Assembly (NCBI GenBank): GCA_016630955.3
Contig: CM049992.1
Span: forward strand, 930,001 to 994,000
DNA length: 64,000 nucleotides
Reading direction: 5' to 3'
From: Didymella arachidicola
Lineage: Eukaryota; Ascomycota; Dothideomycetes; Pleosporales; Didymellaceae
The stretch's first letter is position 1; each line of letters opens with the position of its first letter. Below are positions 10,152 to 22,245 of the stretch, in pieces. The notes under the pieces are model-generated. The model saw only the letters and a program-made list of their open reading frames with translations, ran no database searches and was not told the DNA's origin. A program made the translations under genes and the position numbers.

Positions 10152-13100
10152 GCTGTTGAGGAGGGCGGACGGGCACGGGGAGGAGGCGGATTGTATCATA
10201 TGTGTTGTATGTTGGACAGTTGTGGGTTGCAGCATTTCAGGCATGGATGGAGACTGTACGTGTACACATACGAAGCCACTTGAATGAATTATCTCATATC
10301 GAGCACACATGATCACGTTCAGTTGTGGCACTTCCGAGCAAAACGTCCACATTGGAATTACCTGGCCCGTGGACGAGAAATGATAACCCTTTGGTCGTCT
10401 GAACTTCACGAAACGACTACATGCCGTCTCAGCAACGTTCAGATGTCCTTCACCCCGGGTCCACTCAGGATCCATGCATATTACAAGAATACCAAGATCT
10501 GGAGCTCGTCCTATCCCACAGGCCTTGTATGTACTGAAGGCATGCCTAGTACGGTGTCTAATCATGACAATGCGCCAGAATCGAAGAAATGCAGCAAAGC
10601 TTCAGATTCGGTGATTTGCAAAGTCCCCTCGAGATCTGGAAACGATTTCATCGAGACGAACAAAAGAGCAAACCCCAAGCTTTGTAATGGGAAGCCGATG
10701 ACGATGGAAGACCTCCGGAGGTATTCGCAAAGACTTGCGTAAGCAATGACGCTATTCTATAAATTGCGCATGCAGCCTGAAGATTGGCATCGTGTCCCGT
10801 TGAGCGCGCGTGGGCGAGAATAGATTCAGTGGGTCGATGTGGACTTTGCGAAGGTTTGCCTCGGGCGGGTACGAAAGCTGTATCGTGTTATCCCCACAGT
10901 ACCGCACGCTGCGACTCCGGCAATGTGCTTGTGGCTTGTGAAGAGTACAGTGTGCGGATGCTCAAGTGTCATGGGCCTTCGTCTTGATTGTCAGAGTGAG
11001 GTCGCTTGGAGGTTGATATGAGGACAGGTGCCTTATTTTTGAGCAAAGCCTGCGCATTGTGCGACATGATGGAACGTGGTGCCAGCCTGATTTCAAAAAG
11101 CCTTGTCTCGCTGTTTACGGTGTCTGTAGCACATGGCAATGAGTACAGAAAGCCTGTGAGTGAGCCAGCGCCGGCAATGCGCCGTAGCGATGAAGTCTAG
11201 GTCAGCTAGTGTAACCTCCACAACAGTCAATATCCAGAAGGGCCTGGGTCACTTGGGTACATTGCAATATACGGTAGGCCTGAGACTGTGCCCTATACCT
11301 GAAGATGAGGAAGACCCAATTGGTAATAGCCGATAAATGACAGCTCACATGGACGTACGTACGCAGCGGGTACAGGACGGGTGGTGGCACATGATAGAAT
11401 CATGTCGCGAGCCGAGGTCTTTAGACAGTGCCGTTCCCGCAAATGTCCCTTCGACTTGGCAGACTGATGGTGTGAAAGAATGAAGGTGCTGGTGGAACAT
11501 CGTGTGCTTTGTTGATCCAGTAGCCTGATTGAGGACTTTAACCTAGTGTGGCTTCGACAGTTGCAGGCGAGGGGGTGCACCACTGCCATCTCTGCAGGGT
11601 ACACGGGTTATCCTGCAGCTGGCAAGGCGTCTCGCTCTCGCAAGGCGAAGTAGTTGGTGATGATCGAGAACGTGATTGAGTGTTGGAGTTCGGTGCTTGG
11701 CCAGTGCGTTGTCATTGATGGCCGAAGGAAGGCGCTTGTCGGTGAACAACCGGAAGGAGGAAACTGCAGCCCACCTGGAGCGTATGTCTTGATTGCTTGA
11801 CGCTCAAAATTGCTCAACGAATCATGATGCGACTGCGACTTTTCGGCATCTGTTGCTGGGAGATGCGGCGCTGCGACCGCTGCTGACGACTGGCTCTGGA
11901 GGCTGTCATCGTTGAGAAATACCATTCTTGGAGCATGCACCCAGACCGCAACTTACATGTGGTCAGATGTGCACGACCGAAGCGGTAGAATGGTGCTACT
12001 GTCGCGCTACATTTCCGTGTCAATGCATTCACGAGACTGACCAGGTTTTGAGCCTTCAATTGTGCCTCCACGGGACGGGCTCATCATGCCGTGGTTTGGT
12101 CAGATACAAGAGACTGCCTAGGTGGCTGCATCCGTAAGGATCATGACACAGTGGCGGTACAGGCCGTCCGGAAAGGTTCAGGGACCTGGGGCACAGCAAC
12201 ATTCCATGAGAGCGGTGATGGGATGCCTTGAAGTCAGGCTCGGAGGTCGTGGAAGAAGACCTAGAGTGCTGAGCGTGGGGCTAGACTGCGCCTATCTATT
12301 GGTTGCAAGTCAGTCGTCTTACCTGCTTTTCCTAGCTCGGGCGGGGCGTGAGGCATGAAAGTGAAAGGAACTCAGGGACGCTGTGTAAAGAAGCTAAACT
12401 TAATCCTGGTGATTGCGTTTGGCGAGGGAAAAGGTTTGCCAAACACCGAGGTACAGCCTTCGCGCATGCAAAGGATTTGCTGAGCATTCTTTTGTTGCAT
12501 GCCTTCAGGATTTGCGTTGGCTGGGAGTCTGTGAAGTCGTTGCCGCCTGATGGAACGTGGATCACTATTCACCGGAGCCGGGTGTGATTCTCGGGTTCCG
12601 GATGACAGGCTGGAGCGTATCGCAATCGCAAATAATACCGTGATGAAGTCGTAATCTCGTAATCGGCAATAGCATTGACGCTGGGCAGGTGGTAGATCGA
12701 CGCGAAGAGGCGAAACACGTCCAAGATGTGGATGTCCCGCGAAAGAGGCTTGCATCATCGCACTTTCGACAGCCATTCAGGGTCGATTGCCTTGTGCGCT
12801 ACATGTCAATAATGCAAAGGATGTCGCCTGCTGCACACAAGTAAATTGCGCTAGGCGAGAAGCCATAGTGGTCCTCGGCTAAGACGACTGTTGGAGGCAT
12901 GAGACCGCGTTGCTCCAAGAAAGATCGTGGTGTGATGGACGCGTCGAAGCGCGGTACGTCTCAGCGCGCCATGGAAGAGCTAATAATGGCTCCCGATTTA
13001 GCTAGCCGGTGTTGCACCCAACGCTTCTGCAGGGCTGGGTAACGACTCGTAAAGCAGAGAGATGCCGAGTGTCATCCGTATTACGCCCCCACTAATCATC

Positions 13101-15590
13101 GTGAAATCTGCTTTGATTTCTTTGCATCCGAGCCAGAGTCGTCATCTCCACAATGCGTTCGGACTTGACGGGATCGCTCTCGCGATAATCGTTGCATGCG
13201 GCAGGTGTAAGTCCAAGGGTGGACGCCTACAAGATAGCTCCTTGATGAGGCCATCTTTACGGCATCGTCAAGTCGTATCACGAACCACAATGGAAGTCGT
13301 GCAGGTGTGCTGAGGTTGATTACATTGAGCTGAGGGCTGCATACGTGATGTAAGGTCTCAACTCCATGCCAAAACACGCACAGATAGCCGAGCATGCCAT
13401 CAGCCTGATGTGGTCAGCCCCTTCATCAAAGTGGGATGCATCTAGCCGCGTTGGGCAGGTATATCGCTGCTCTTCTACGACACTGGAGAAGGGCATGACT
13501 GCTTACGTGGTACGCCGAGGGCGAAGCGTAGAATCCCTGCTGTTTGTTAGGATGATGACAAGACGTCTCGCCTTTTGCTCCACCATACCAACAACAAGTC
13601 ACAAACTGTCGTCAAGCAGGATCACCGGGCGGCAGCAGGACACAAATTGACGTTTTCTCGTTTCCAGGATGTTGCGTCTTCCTTGCGTCGCGTCTCTGAT
13701 TGCAATCCCCGTCATGGTTGCACATTTAGCGTTGCTGGCCTCACCAGAGGCGCTGTCCATCAATAAACAGGCTGTTTGCCGGCCGAGAATCGCGTGTCGA
13801 AAAGCAATGTCGCTTCACGATGCTGTTGCTAGCGCAGGGATAGTCTCGAGCTGCGGGCATTTGCTTGCGATTTGCACTGCACGCTGCTTAGGGTATGGGT
13901 TGTGTAGGATGGCTCAAGCTGGCGCGTGAGCAGTGAATTTGCATTGTGCCACCAATCCTGAAGGCCTTCACGCACGCAGAAGGCCCGGAAGTGACGGTAG
14001 CAGAGCGAATTGAATGGCAGGCAATACCGTACCGTCGATACGTGTTTCGCCAGGGGCGTTGAGAAGGCGGTCCTGCGGTGTAGATTGCCTCAACATGGAA
14101 CCACATAATCTCTCATCTGGTCTTATAGAATGTCTCTAGCGTCGGACCACTGCCCTGAAGGCACCTGTGCTATTCGCCGGAAACAGCACGACCAGTGGTG
14201 CAGGCTGGTATGCATCCGTCTGATTGGGTGCTTACACGACGCAGCACAATTTGCAAGAGAGGATTGCAAGATCAGCACTCCACCGAACCTCAGCCTGCAA
14301 ACTTCGCGTTGAACAGGGTTCGGGTTCGAAATTAGGGAGGGATTAGGCAAAGTAAAGACGGCAATCCTGCCAGGGTGGACAAGCGAGCCATGGCGGACTG
14401 GCGTCTCGATGCTCGTATCGCTGCTTCTGATACCGATGGCGGCCGCACCGCAGGGGCAAAGCGTGGAGGTATTGACTCTTGAGCGGCTTCTTGGGAACGT
14501 CTGTGAACGGCTGTGAACAGCGTGCAGCAGGGCGAGTACTCAGTGTGGTGCAGAGGTCAAACACGGCATAGGGGCAGGTGTCTGACAACCAACGATGGAC
14601 GCAGCAGCGATCCTTTGCGGTGTCTGGGAAGCGTGTGATGGCTACGACTTGTCGAAGCTGCACGACGGTGTCCGAGGAGCTGCTACGGGACTACGGCTGC
14701 ACCTGGCCAAGCCCCAGTGGCTTCTCAGCCGCTTACGGCAATTGATGCTGCATTCACACTTGCTGCAGCTGGTGCACGCTGGCAAAAGTTAATGGTCGTG
14801 TGGGCGTGGCTAGTTGGGCAAGTAGGTGTCCTCATCATCTCGTGTGAGCCCGCCTGGGCCGGGGCAGCAGCCCGAGATGCAAGCGTAAGGGATCTCACAA
14901 TTCGCTTTCACAGGATCGGTGATATGGAATTGGACGGTACTGCAGGCTCCGGGAACAAGCCTACTGGGGTGCAGAGAATTGACGAGGCCCGCCAGCGCTA
15001 TCGTTTCTGCCTGGTCATGATGGTGTCCCACGGATGGTGGCATCGAAGGACGGCTACGAGGAGTCGCTCTGCAGAGTGGGCCGGGTGGTGTCGAATAAAT
15101 CGACGTGCACGACGCTCCTACGAGCCAATGGGATGCCGCGGTGCTCGCTGAGGCTGGAGACCGGACGGCGGCGCAGACTTGGAGCAGGGTGACGTTCTGG
15201 GCATAGCACGGCAACACGCAGGCCGTGACTCTCCTTAAACGCACGCGACGGGGATGCCTGCGGGTCAGAGGGCGGTCGCCGGCCGTGGGAATATTCAAAT
15301 GCCAATGACGGACACGGCGACGGCGACGGCGAGCACTTGACTTGGCCTGACCTGCAGCGCTTGTAGCATCCGCAGGAGCAGCGTCGACCGGGCGAGCCAG
15401 TCGTGGACTCGTGGACCATGGCAGACACAAGCCGCCGCCAGCATCGAGCCGCTGGGGAGGTCGAACACGCTCGCTGCCCTTTCACACCCTGCCCTAGCGT
15501 GCGAAACAGCGTTCTGGAGAGTCAGACTGCGTGCCGTCCAAGCGTGACGGGCGTCGACAACAGCAGCAGATTGTGACGATCTCACGGCTG

Positions 15591-15618
15591 GACGCTTGAC
15601 GCTCGACGCTCGACGCTC
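15591..15618. repeat. 7-bp tandem repeat, four copies (GACGCTY)
   Basis: Four head-to-tail copies of GACGCTT/GACGCTC were read directly. No function is implied. Confidence 0.85.
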
Positions 15619-15960
15619 GCTGCGTGTGGTTCAAACACGGGCAGCAGTCGCAGCCGGGTTTGTCCTGCAGCACCGAGTCGTCTGAGCGCTGCTTGCAACA
15701 CCGCACCGCCGCCAAAGACAGGTTGCGGTGGACAACTGCGCACAAGCTGCTGAGTCTGCTGCACACGACTCCCCTGCTCCACCGGGCCACCCACTCGCCG
15801 CTGGCGCGCTGAGGGCCTCGTCGCTCCGCCGGTCACGACGCGGACAGGCATTGCGCACTGCCCATCGCTGATGCAGCGCTGAGGCAGCGCTGAGGCTTTG
15901 TCCCATAATTAACCCGGTGCCCTTGGCGTCGCGTTCGTTTGTGTGGCCCCCGGTCCGCTG

Positions 15961-15995
15961 CTTTGGCTTGCTTTGGCTTGCTTTGGCTTGCTTTG
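15961..15995. repeat. 10-bp tandem repeat CTTTGGCTTG, 3.5 copies
   Basis: Three exact copies and one half copy lie about 690 bp upstream of the cyclin start codon. They were read directly. Confidence 0.9.
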
Positions 15996-16682
15996 TGCGG
16001 CCGTGCGCGCTAGGACAGTGCTGGCCAGGGACGCTAGCGCGCAGGCGCGGTTGATGTCAGAGCTGTTTCTCCTTCTGGATCAGCTCTTGGGGCTTGCCTG
16101 GATCTTTCCGACTCTTCACAGGAATTATGTATCAATCCAACGGCCCCAAAAGCCATGTCTGCGCAAGCAGCTGCGAGCGGCCCGCCGACAATCCGCCTCC
16201 TTGACAATAGTCCATACCACTCCTCGCCGGCGTGCCACCTTCAAACCATACCATACCCAACGCTCCCCCAAGCCTCTCACCCGCCCACTGACCTCTTGCG
16301 TCTTCTTTATTGTGCCCTGCACTCCCTTTGCCTCACCTTAGTACCTCGCCCAAAAGAACCAAGCACGCAAGAGACCGACGCTCGCAACCGTGGCCCACCT
16401 GGAAACAAGGTTGCATTCATAGGCCCTGCCTACTCGCATATTTCTTGCCAGTTACAACGGCTTGTTGTCAACAGCGTCCTTGCTTGACACTGACCATCAC
16501 CTCTTTCCTTGTCACGGCCGTGTCGTGAAGGGACCATAGCGTCTTCTATTTGCAAACACGCAAACGACGCTATACTAAGCATAGCTGCCTCGCTCATGCT
16601 TGCCGGTTCACTTTAACGTCGTCACTACCTCACCTCCACCTTGCCTTCACCGTCGGACGAACTCCTCATCTTCATCGCCCAC

Positions 16683-18592
16683 ATGCTTGAGCTACAGCTC
16701 CCCCGCTCGATGCCTCACGCCCTCCCCCGGGAGCCTCCCTTCGACTTCCACTTCTCATCCTCAGCACGACCAACCACTAAGTTTGACTCGAGTACCGTTC
16801 AGATGCAGCTTCCCGTTCCCCGAGTGTCAAACGGCTACGACCTGCCAGCTCCCAGGCGGCCCTTGACCCCTCCTGAATCGATACATTCAGCAGTCAAGGT
16901 CGTATCATTACCGCCAGCTCAAGGTGTCGGTCAGCCGTTTGGCTACCAACTCCCTGCGATCGGCAACTCCAGGTCAGCAACAGTCATCACAAGCCCAACC
17001 GCACAGAGGCAATCGCAGCAACCATCACAAGACGTCACTCAAACACCGCGGAAGAAGTGGTCCATCTCACCCAACCTTCGGATCCCATCCACCATCAGCA
17101 CACCGCAGCAGGGCCTCCCCCAATTAGCAGCAGAGGTGGGAGAAAAATCCATATTGACACAAATGACTAATACTAATGATCGCAGATTACATGCCTGTTC
17201 TGGTTCGAAAGCTCCCAGGTGCTCAACCAGATCACAGACCCCAAGTTGTCTGCACAAGAGATACAGCCCCTCGTACCGGATGCGAGACCCACCATTGGAT
17301 TCCGCAAATGGGTAGCAACCATTTTGACTACTACACAGGTCGCTCAAAATGTCATCCTCCTGGCCCTTTTGTTCGTGTGGAAGTTGAAGCAGACCAATCC
17401 CAGCGTAAAGGGCAAGCCTGGTAGCGAGTACCGACTGCTGACAGTCGCACTCATGCTCGGCAACAAGTTCCTGGACGACAACACGTACACAAATAAGACA
17501 TGGGCGGAGGTCTCTGGAATCTCGGTTCAAGAAGTCCACATCATGGAAGTTGAGTTCCTGAGCAACATGCGGTACAGCCTGTACACATCGAAAGAGAAAT
17601 GGGAAGAGTGGCACAAGGTTCTCGGCAAGTTTGGCACTTTCTACGATCGCGCCTCAAAGGTCCCTACCGCTGGCACGATTAGCCCACCCACCCCCTCGCT
17701 CGCGGTTCCACAGAATTTCATTCCATCGCCGCCTACCAACTTCCAGACTTCCCCACCAACCAGGATGTACTCGCCCAACCACTTGGCATTCTCCAACAAC
17801 ACCCCTCTGCTGCAGCCCCAGGCAACATCTGCACAAGTCTCGCCTATTGGTTCTCTACCTCCTCTTGGGCCTATCGTGCAACGCAAGCGCAGTACCGATC
17901 ACAGCACTGAACCGCCAATGAAGAGACAAGCTCATGGGTTCACGCCTGGACCTTACGCCAACGCTCCACTTGTATCGACATTGCAAACGCCCGTCAACAA
18001 GTCTTTCGAGCCACCGCCATCAGCAAACAGGCTGCCTCCCCTGCCGAGTCTCGCTATCCCAACTCCGCAACAACAGCACATGCCTGCGGCTCAGGTGAAG
18101 AACTGGTCGGAGCTGCCCTTGCCGGTCCCTGGCAACCGTTCCATGGCTATGGTATACCCGCCACCGGTTCAGTGGCAGCAACCAGGCAGCACACCAACCT
18201 CATCGGCTGCGCCTCCCTTTTCTGCGCACCACACCCCTACCGCCGATCGGTCTCGTCAGATGAGCCCCTTCCTGCACTCGAACAACTCATCTCCAACCAG
18301 TGCCTCATTCCCCGTTGCATCGCGCCAACTGTCTCCTTCTTACTTCTTGAACCAGCGACAGTCTCCATATCGTCCGGTTCGCGGCGTACATACGTTGTTG
18401 GTGCCTCCACCCCAGGCTTCCATCCAGAATCCGGCTCGCAACATTTCCTATGATCAGATGCACTACCACCCTCTCGGTCGTCCCATGACTGATCGCCGAG
18501 CTGGTCCCCTGCCCTGCACGGACCAGAGTGCGTGGCCAGAGCACCAACAGTTCAATCAACTTCCCGTTCCTCAGCAGCCGGTCTTCCGCTGA
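16683..18592 (+). CDS. Pho80/Clg1-type cyclin
   Basis: This is a 619-residue cyclin of the Pho80-like superfamily, closest in my reading to Clg1-type cyclins that pair with the Pho85 kinase. Exons 16683..17135 and 17186..18592 join in phase 0 over a 50-nt intron with a TACTAAT branch. The intron falls exactly before the cyclin box, which starts ITCLFWFESSQ. It continues through FRKWVATILTTTQVAQN, GSEYRLLTVALMLGNKFLDD and VQEVHIMEVEFLSNMRYSLY. Residues 1-150 and everything after about 290 are Pro/Ser/Gln-rich and probably disordered, with many SP and TP sites that a proline-directed kinase could phosphorylate. The first ATG of the open frame is 16683. Which kinase it pairs with is inference. 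Confidence 0.9.
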
Positions 18593-20648
18593 GTTCCTTC
18601 ATTGTACAGACCTTATTACGACTACATACATGGAGGCATCGGGCATCGTCTTTTCAGCAATATCTTTGTCAGCGTTCTAGCGTGCATATCGTCGGCCGAG
18701 AGACTTCACCGACTTGTTTACATCAGCATCTTTGGCGTTCCTGTACATCTACATCTGAGCTATTTCCGCTCGGACACCGGTTCATTCCAGAAGGGCGTTC
18801 ACGGAAAAGAAGGATTAGATAGCCCCTCAAGGGATCATCCGCGACTAGCGGAACCGCAATCAGCAGCACAATGAAAAATTCGAGGCTGCGCTGAGCAGCC
18901 ACGGATCAAGCATAAAGCATACATGGTCCACACTCGCTTTCATCCATTCGTGATGTGATAACAAAGCAACCCTGTGTTTATTCTACAGTGATATCCAAAG
19001 ACCAATGACCCCCAACAGCGCATTGATTGGCCGATCGTCGGGAACCGTCAAGGCCTCGATCTTGCGAATCTCGCTCCGACCTGCCCTGGCGACCCAAGCC
19101 TTCGGGCCTTTTGTGTGCGGGGTGGGCCCTCGCGCTTGTGCTTGTGCTTGTGCGTGTGCTTGGAAACGCGGCGCTCTTTCCCAACCTGCGCTTCCCCGCG
19201 CGTCCGCCTGTGAACCAACGAAACCCAAATTGATGAATCCTAATCGATTAATTATTGTTCATCCAAAAAAAAAAAAGCGGAGATGAAATGCGCCCCTGTT
19301 GAAGTCATGGTTTCACTAATAAGCCCGCTTTCTGGGTCTATTTGGATGGATTCCGTGGGATGCCGGCGAATGGGCGGGTGTGAAGGATGGACGGTTGAGT
19401 TTTGGGAGGTGGGATCGAGGGTGCTAAAACTAAAATGAAGGTGACGACATGGCTGGCTTGGCTTGATGAGTGCTTGGTGAAGTTGAAGAGACTGGGACGG
19501 ATGTGCGAGTGCAGCAAGCGTCATTACCGGAAGTTGTCTCGACCATCGATGTGTGTGGCGATTCTTGTAGAGTGCTTGCTCAACGCGTGTTTCGAGCTGT
19601 TTTTTTGGATTCGTTTTGTTGATATTATTCTGTTGTTTGTTTTGATATGAGATGAGCTGATGAAAGAGTGGTTGTGCGCGACTCGTGGACTTATTTCGCA
19701 GTCTTGGAGGTCTTGCATGGGTTTTGGTACAGCGAGTTCTGCGCGAGTGGATTTTGTAGTGTTTGTGATTGGAGAGCCGAGGCAGAATGAGATGAGGTAG
19801 TGAGTGGTACTATGACAACTACTTTTACCTCGACCACCATGTCGAAGACCTCGTAAGATATTTGTGAGCTGACACGCCGTAGTAATAGTAGACACGTTGT
19901 ATTGATCTCGCGCTGACCATATCACTTTCGCGCTGCAAAACACTACACACTCCATTTAGAACCCCTCCACTTCACTACGCAGACCTCCCCTCCACAAAGC
20001 CTCCCCGCTCACCATGCCGCTCTGCACGCGGTGCCAAAAACGCAGGTGGCCGGTCACACACGAGGTTTGTGTGCGTGGAGCAAGTTTATTGCATCACAAT
20101 GCGCAGCTATCACTCTCTACAACCCCCCGTCAGAGAAACGAGAGAATCAGCTGGTGACCAGATTCGTATGTCAGGGCCTGACACTTCCATTCAGTCCGGA
20201 TGACTCGGCGATGCAGTGACTGTCCGGTTGGCACCAAAACACGCGGGCACGTGAGCTACACTCCGCCCTTCGACTTCCGCAGGACGGCGCGGAGATATGC
20301 AGCGAGGCTTGGTGCTCTGTTGGTCATCTCTATTTGCCTCGATTCCACGCGGGAGTGCTAGATGAAAAAGAGTACTGTCAGTGTAGACGAAGGAGGGCTG
20401 CTGTGCGGGTAGAAGTTGTATTTGCAATGCGGGCTTGTGTGTAGTTTCTGGTGAGCGGGGAGGTTCTGGTGAACAGAAGTGGGTGCTAAGATGGGTGGAT
20501 GGGAGGAGGGTGCGCTGCTGCTATGCTGATGTTCACATGAAGAGAGGATGGGTGTTTATGGTGGCCTGGGACGAGGGAATGGTGGCTGAGCAGAGACGCT
20601 TGAACGGTTTTATGTGTACTCGTTGCTTCTTAACGCTCACTCCCGCTC
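18593..20648. other. Intergenic, about 2 kb
   Basis: No supported gene is seen. It contains a 12-nt A run at 19265..19276 and a CTTGTG-rich patch near 19131. A 47-codon reading frame begins at 20013 in a good start context (CACCATGCCG, MPLCTRCQKRR), but it has no recognisable continuation. The interval separates two convergent genes, so it may hold both 3' ends. Confidence 0.4.
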
Positions 20649-21926
20649 CTAATCAAACGGCACCCTTCTCAACCCCCTCACACCCCCCTTCCTCTCCTCC
20701 CCCTCCGCGCCAATAGCAGCCGGCACCCTAATCCCGCAGCAATCCCCCCATCCCACCGCAGCATGCACATGGCGCTTCCCCTTCTCATCAGTAAACACTT
20801 TAACCTCCCCGCTCTCATTATTCTCCTCATCCAGAGCCCCAGCCTCGTCTTCGTTACTCATACCCTGCTCAGCAGGGACGAGAGACCCGAAGAGAAAATG
20901 CTGCATAACGGGCAACTTCTCCAATATCTCCTTGACGAACATCCTGCGCATGCCGCCCTCGATTTTCGCCCAGTTTTTGCTCGCGCTGATGTCGTCGAGC
21001 ATGGGGCTGTGCCAGCGCAGACCATCCACGTTCTTGACGCTGTTGACGAAGCTGATTTGGTCCAGGTAGATGTATTCTTTCCGCGATTCTTCCAGGATGA
21101 GCGCGTTGTGGATGCTCTTCGGGGTGATGTACGCGTGGTGCAGCAGCTGCGCGGCGCCGAACAGGAACGGGAGGAATTGGTAGTCGTCCAGCCCCCAGAC
21201 GCCGTGTGAGCCTGCGGGCTCGAGGTAGTATGCGCCTTGGATTTTGCGCATCAGGCGGAGGTAGGCGGGGAGGATGACGAGGGCCAGCGCGGGGAAGGTG
21301 CTGGGGGGGAGGAGGGAGAGGCGGTTTAGACAGAGTAGCCATAGGAAGAAGTTGAGCTCGTGGCCGGAGCCGTAGTCGATTCTGCGCTTGTTGCCGAAGG
21401 AGTTGAGTAGGTAGGTGGAGATTTCGTCGACTTGGGCGGCGTCTGTGAGGCCGAGCTGGGCGTGCCATGAGGGGAGGGCGTCTTCGATCTTGTCGAGGAA
21501 TGTGCGGAAGACGGGGTTGCCGAAGCGCGAGCCGGTGTCTTCTGGCGGGCATTCTTCCTGGATTTTCTCTGCTTCCTGCAGTATCCGCGTGATCTTGCCC
21601 AGTGTGTCTGTGATGTCGCTGTCCTTGACGCTCGATACGGCGCGGTCCTGCACGCTATCGGCGATGTTGAAGATGAAAGCCTGTACGAGCGTGCATGTTG
21701 GGCTCTTGAGGAACAGCTGGTGGTCCTCTGGGCTCAGTATCCGTCGCGAGGGGTGTGTGAAGGTGTGGGCGGACAGGTCTGGTGGCGGCGCGAGCGCAGG
21801 CGTTGGCGGGGGAGGGGCAGACGGCGGTTCGCGTGCGATTGAATTACGTTTGCGGGGGATGAGCTTGGGGAGTTTCGCGCTGAGGTCTGGCGGCGGCGAC
21901 GATATCGGTGGCGATGTTGCTGTCAT
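20649..21926 (-). CDS. PTPA-type PP2A phosphatase activator (peptidyl-prolyl isomerase), Rrd2-like
   Basis: This is an intronless 425-residue member of the PTPA family, which activates protein phosphatase 2A and has prolyl cis/trans isomerase activity. The N-terminal 55 residues are Pro-rich. The PTPA fold starts at THPSRRILSPEDHQLFL and contains SRFGNPVFRTFLDKIEDALP, RIDYGSGHELNFFLWL, AGSHGVWGLDDYQFLPFLFG, ITPKSIHNALIL and DGLRWHSPMLDDISASKNWA. It ends near FGSLVPA, with a further GWGDCCGIRVP motif. Fungi have two paralogues, Rrd1 and Rrd2. The ILSPEDH start of the domain suggests the Rrd2 type, but I am less sure of that than of the family. Confidence 0.93.
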   Translation of the reverse strand: MTATSPPISSPPPDLSAKLPKLIPRKRNSIAREPPSAPPPPTPALAPPPDLSAHTFTHPSRRILSPEDHQLFLKSPTCTLVQAFIFNIADSVQDRAVSSVKDSDITDTLGKITRILQEAEKIQEECPPEDTGSRFGNPVFRTFLDKIEDALPSWHAQLGLTDAAQVDEISTYLLNSFGNKRRIDYGSGHELNFFLWLLCLNRLSLLPPSTFPALALVILPAYLRLMRKIQGAYYLEPAGSHGVWGLDDYQFLPFLFGAAQLLHHAYITPKSIHNALILEESRKEYIYLDQISFVNSVKNVDGLRWHSPMLDDISASKNWAKIEGGMRRMFVKEILEKLPVMQHFLFGSLVPAEQGMSNEDEAGALDEENNESGEVKVFTDEKGKRHVHAAVGWGDCCGIRVPAAIGAEGEERKGGVRGLRRVPFD

Positions 21927-22245
21927 TTTGGGTTGTGTTAGTGAAGTTGTGAGGCTTTGAAGCTCAGATGTGTAGAGTTGGGATCGTCATTCTCGGAACT
22001 GTCTCTCGGAAGAGCGTCAGACCAGCACCAAGCACGGAGAATCGATAAGATTCAATGAGAATCACGGTGCCCATGGCACGAATGCTTATAGCATTGTCAA
22101 TACATAATCATAAGATATCCGCCCTCGATCGCTAAAACGCCACCCAAAGACATCAAAAGCAAAACCAACAAAACAGCTCCACTCGCTGTCATCTCGACCT
22201 CGTCAGCATCGTACAGTAGCGGTCGTCCAAACCAAACCCAGCCGT
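21927..22245. other. Intergenic, 319 bp
   Basis: This is the PTPA promoter side plus the 3' flank of the MBF gene, both on the minus strand. Nothing else is seen. Confidence 0.5.

Larger units (their letters stand above)
10152..16682. other. 6.5-kb gene-poor region upstream of the cyclin gene
   Basis: No convincing protein-coding gene is seen on either strand. The open frames present have no recognisable motifs and look like chance frames in fairly GC-rich DNA. It is not AT-rich, so it does not look like a RIP-silenced transposon. Short tandem repeats lie at 15591..15618 and 15961..15995. The last 700 bp are C/T-rich and look like the promoter and leader of the cyclin gene. A non-coding transcript or a long regulatory region is possible but not shown. 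Confidence 0.5.

Noticed and set aside
10284..10742. 152-codon plus-strand frame after uL15m
   Set aside because: No recognisable sequence; lies in the 3' flank of uL15m. Kept as non-coding.
14310..14330. GGTTCGAAAT sequence resembling a tRNA T-loop
   Set aside because: Flanking bases do not form a cloverleaf.
14810..15430. 206-codon minus-strand frame in the gene-poor region
   Set aside because: Arg/Ser/Pro-rich with no ordered segment or motif; expected by chance in GC-rich DNA.
20013..20156. Short frame MPLCTRCQKRR... in a good start context
   Set aside because: 47 codons, no convincing downstream exon and no family I recognise; could be the first exon of an unseen gene.
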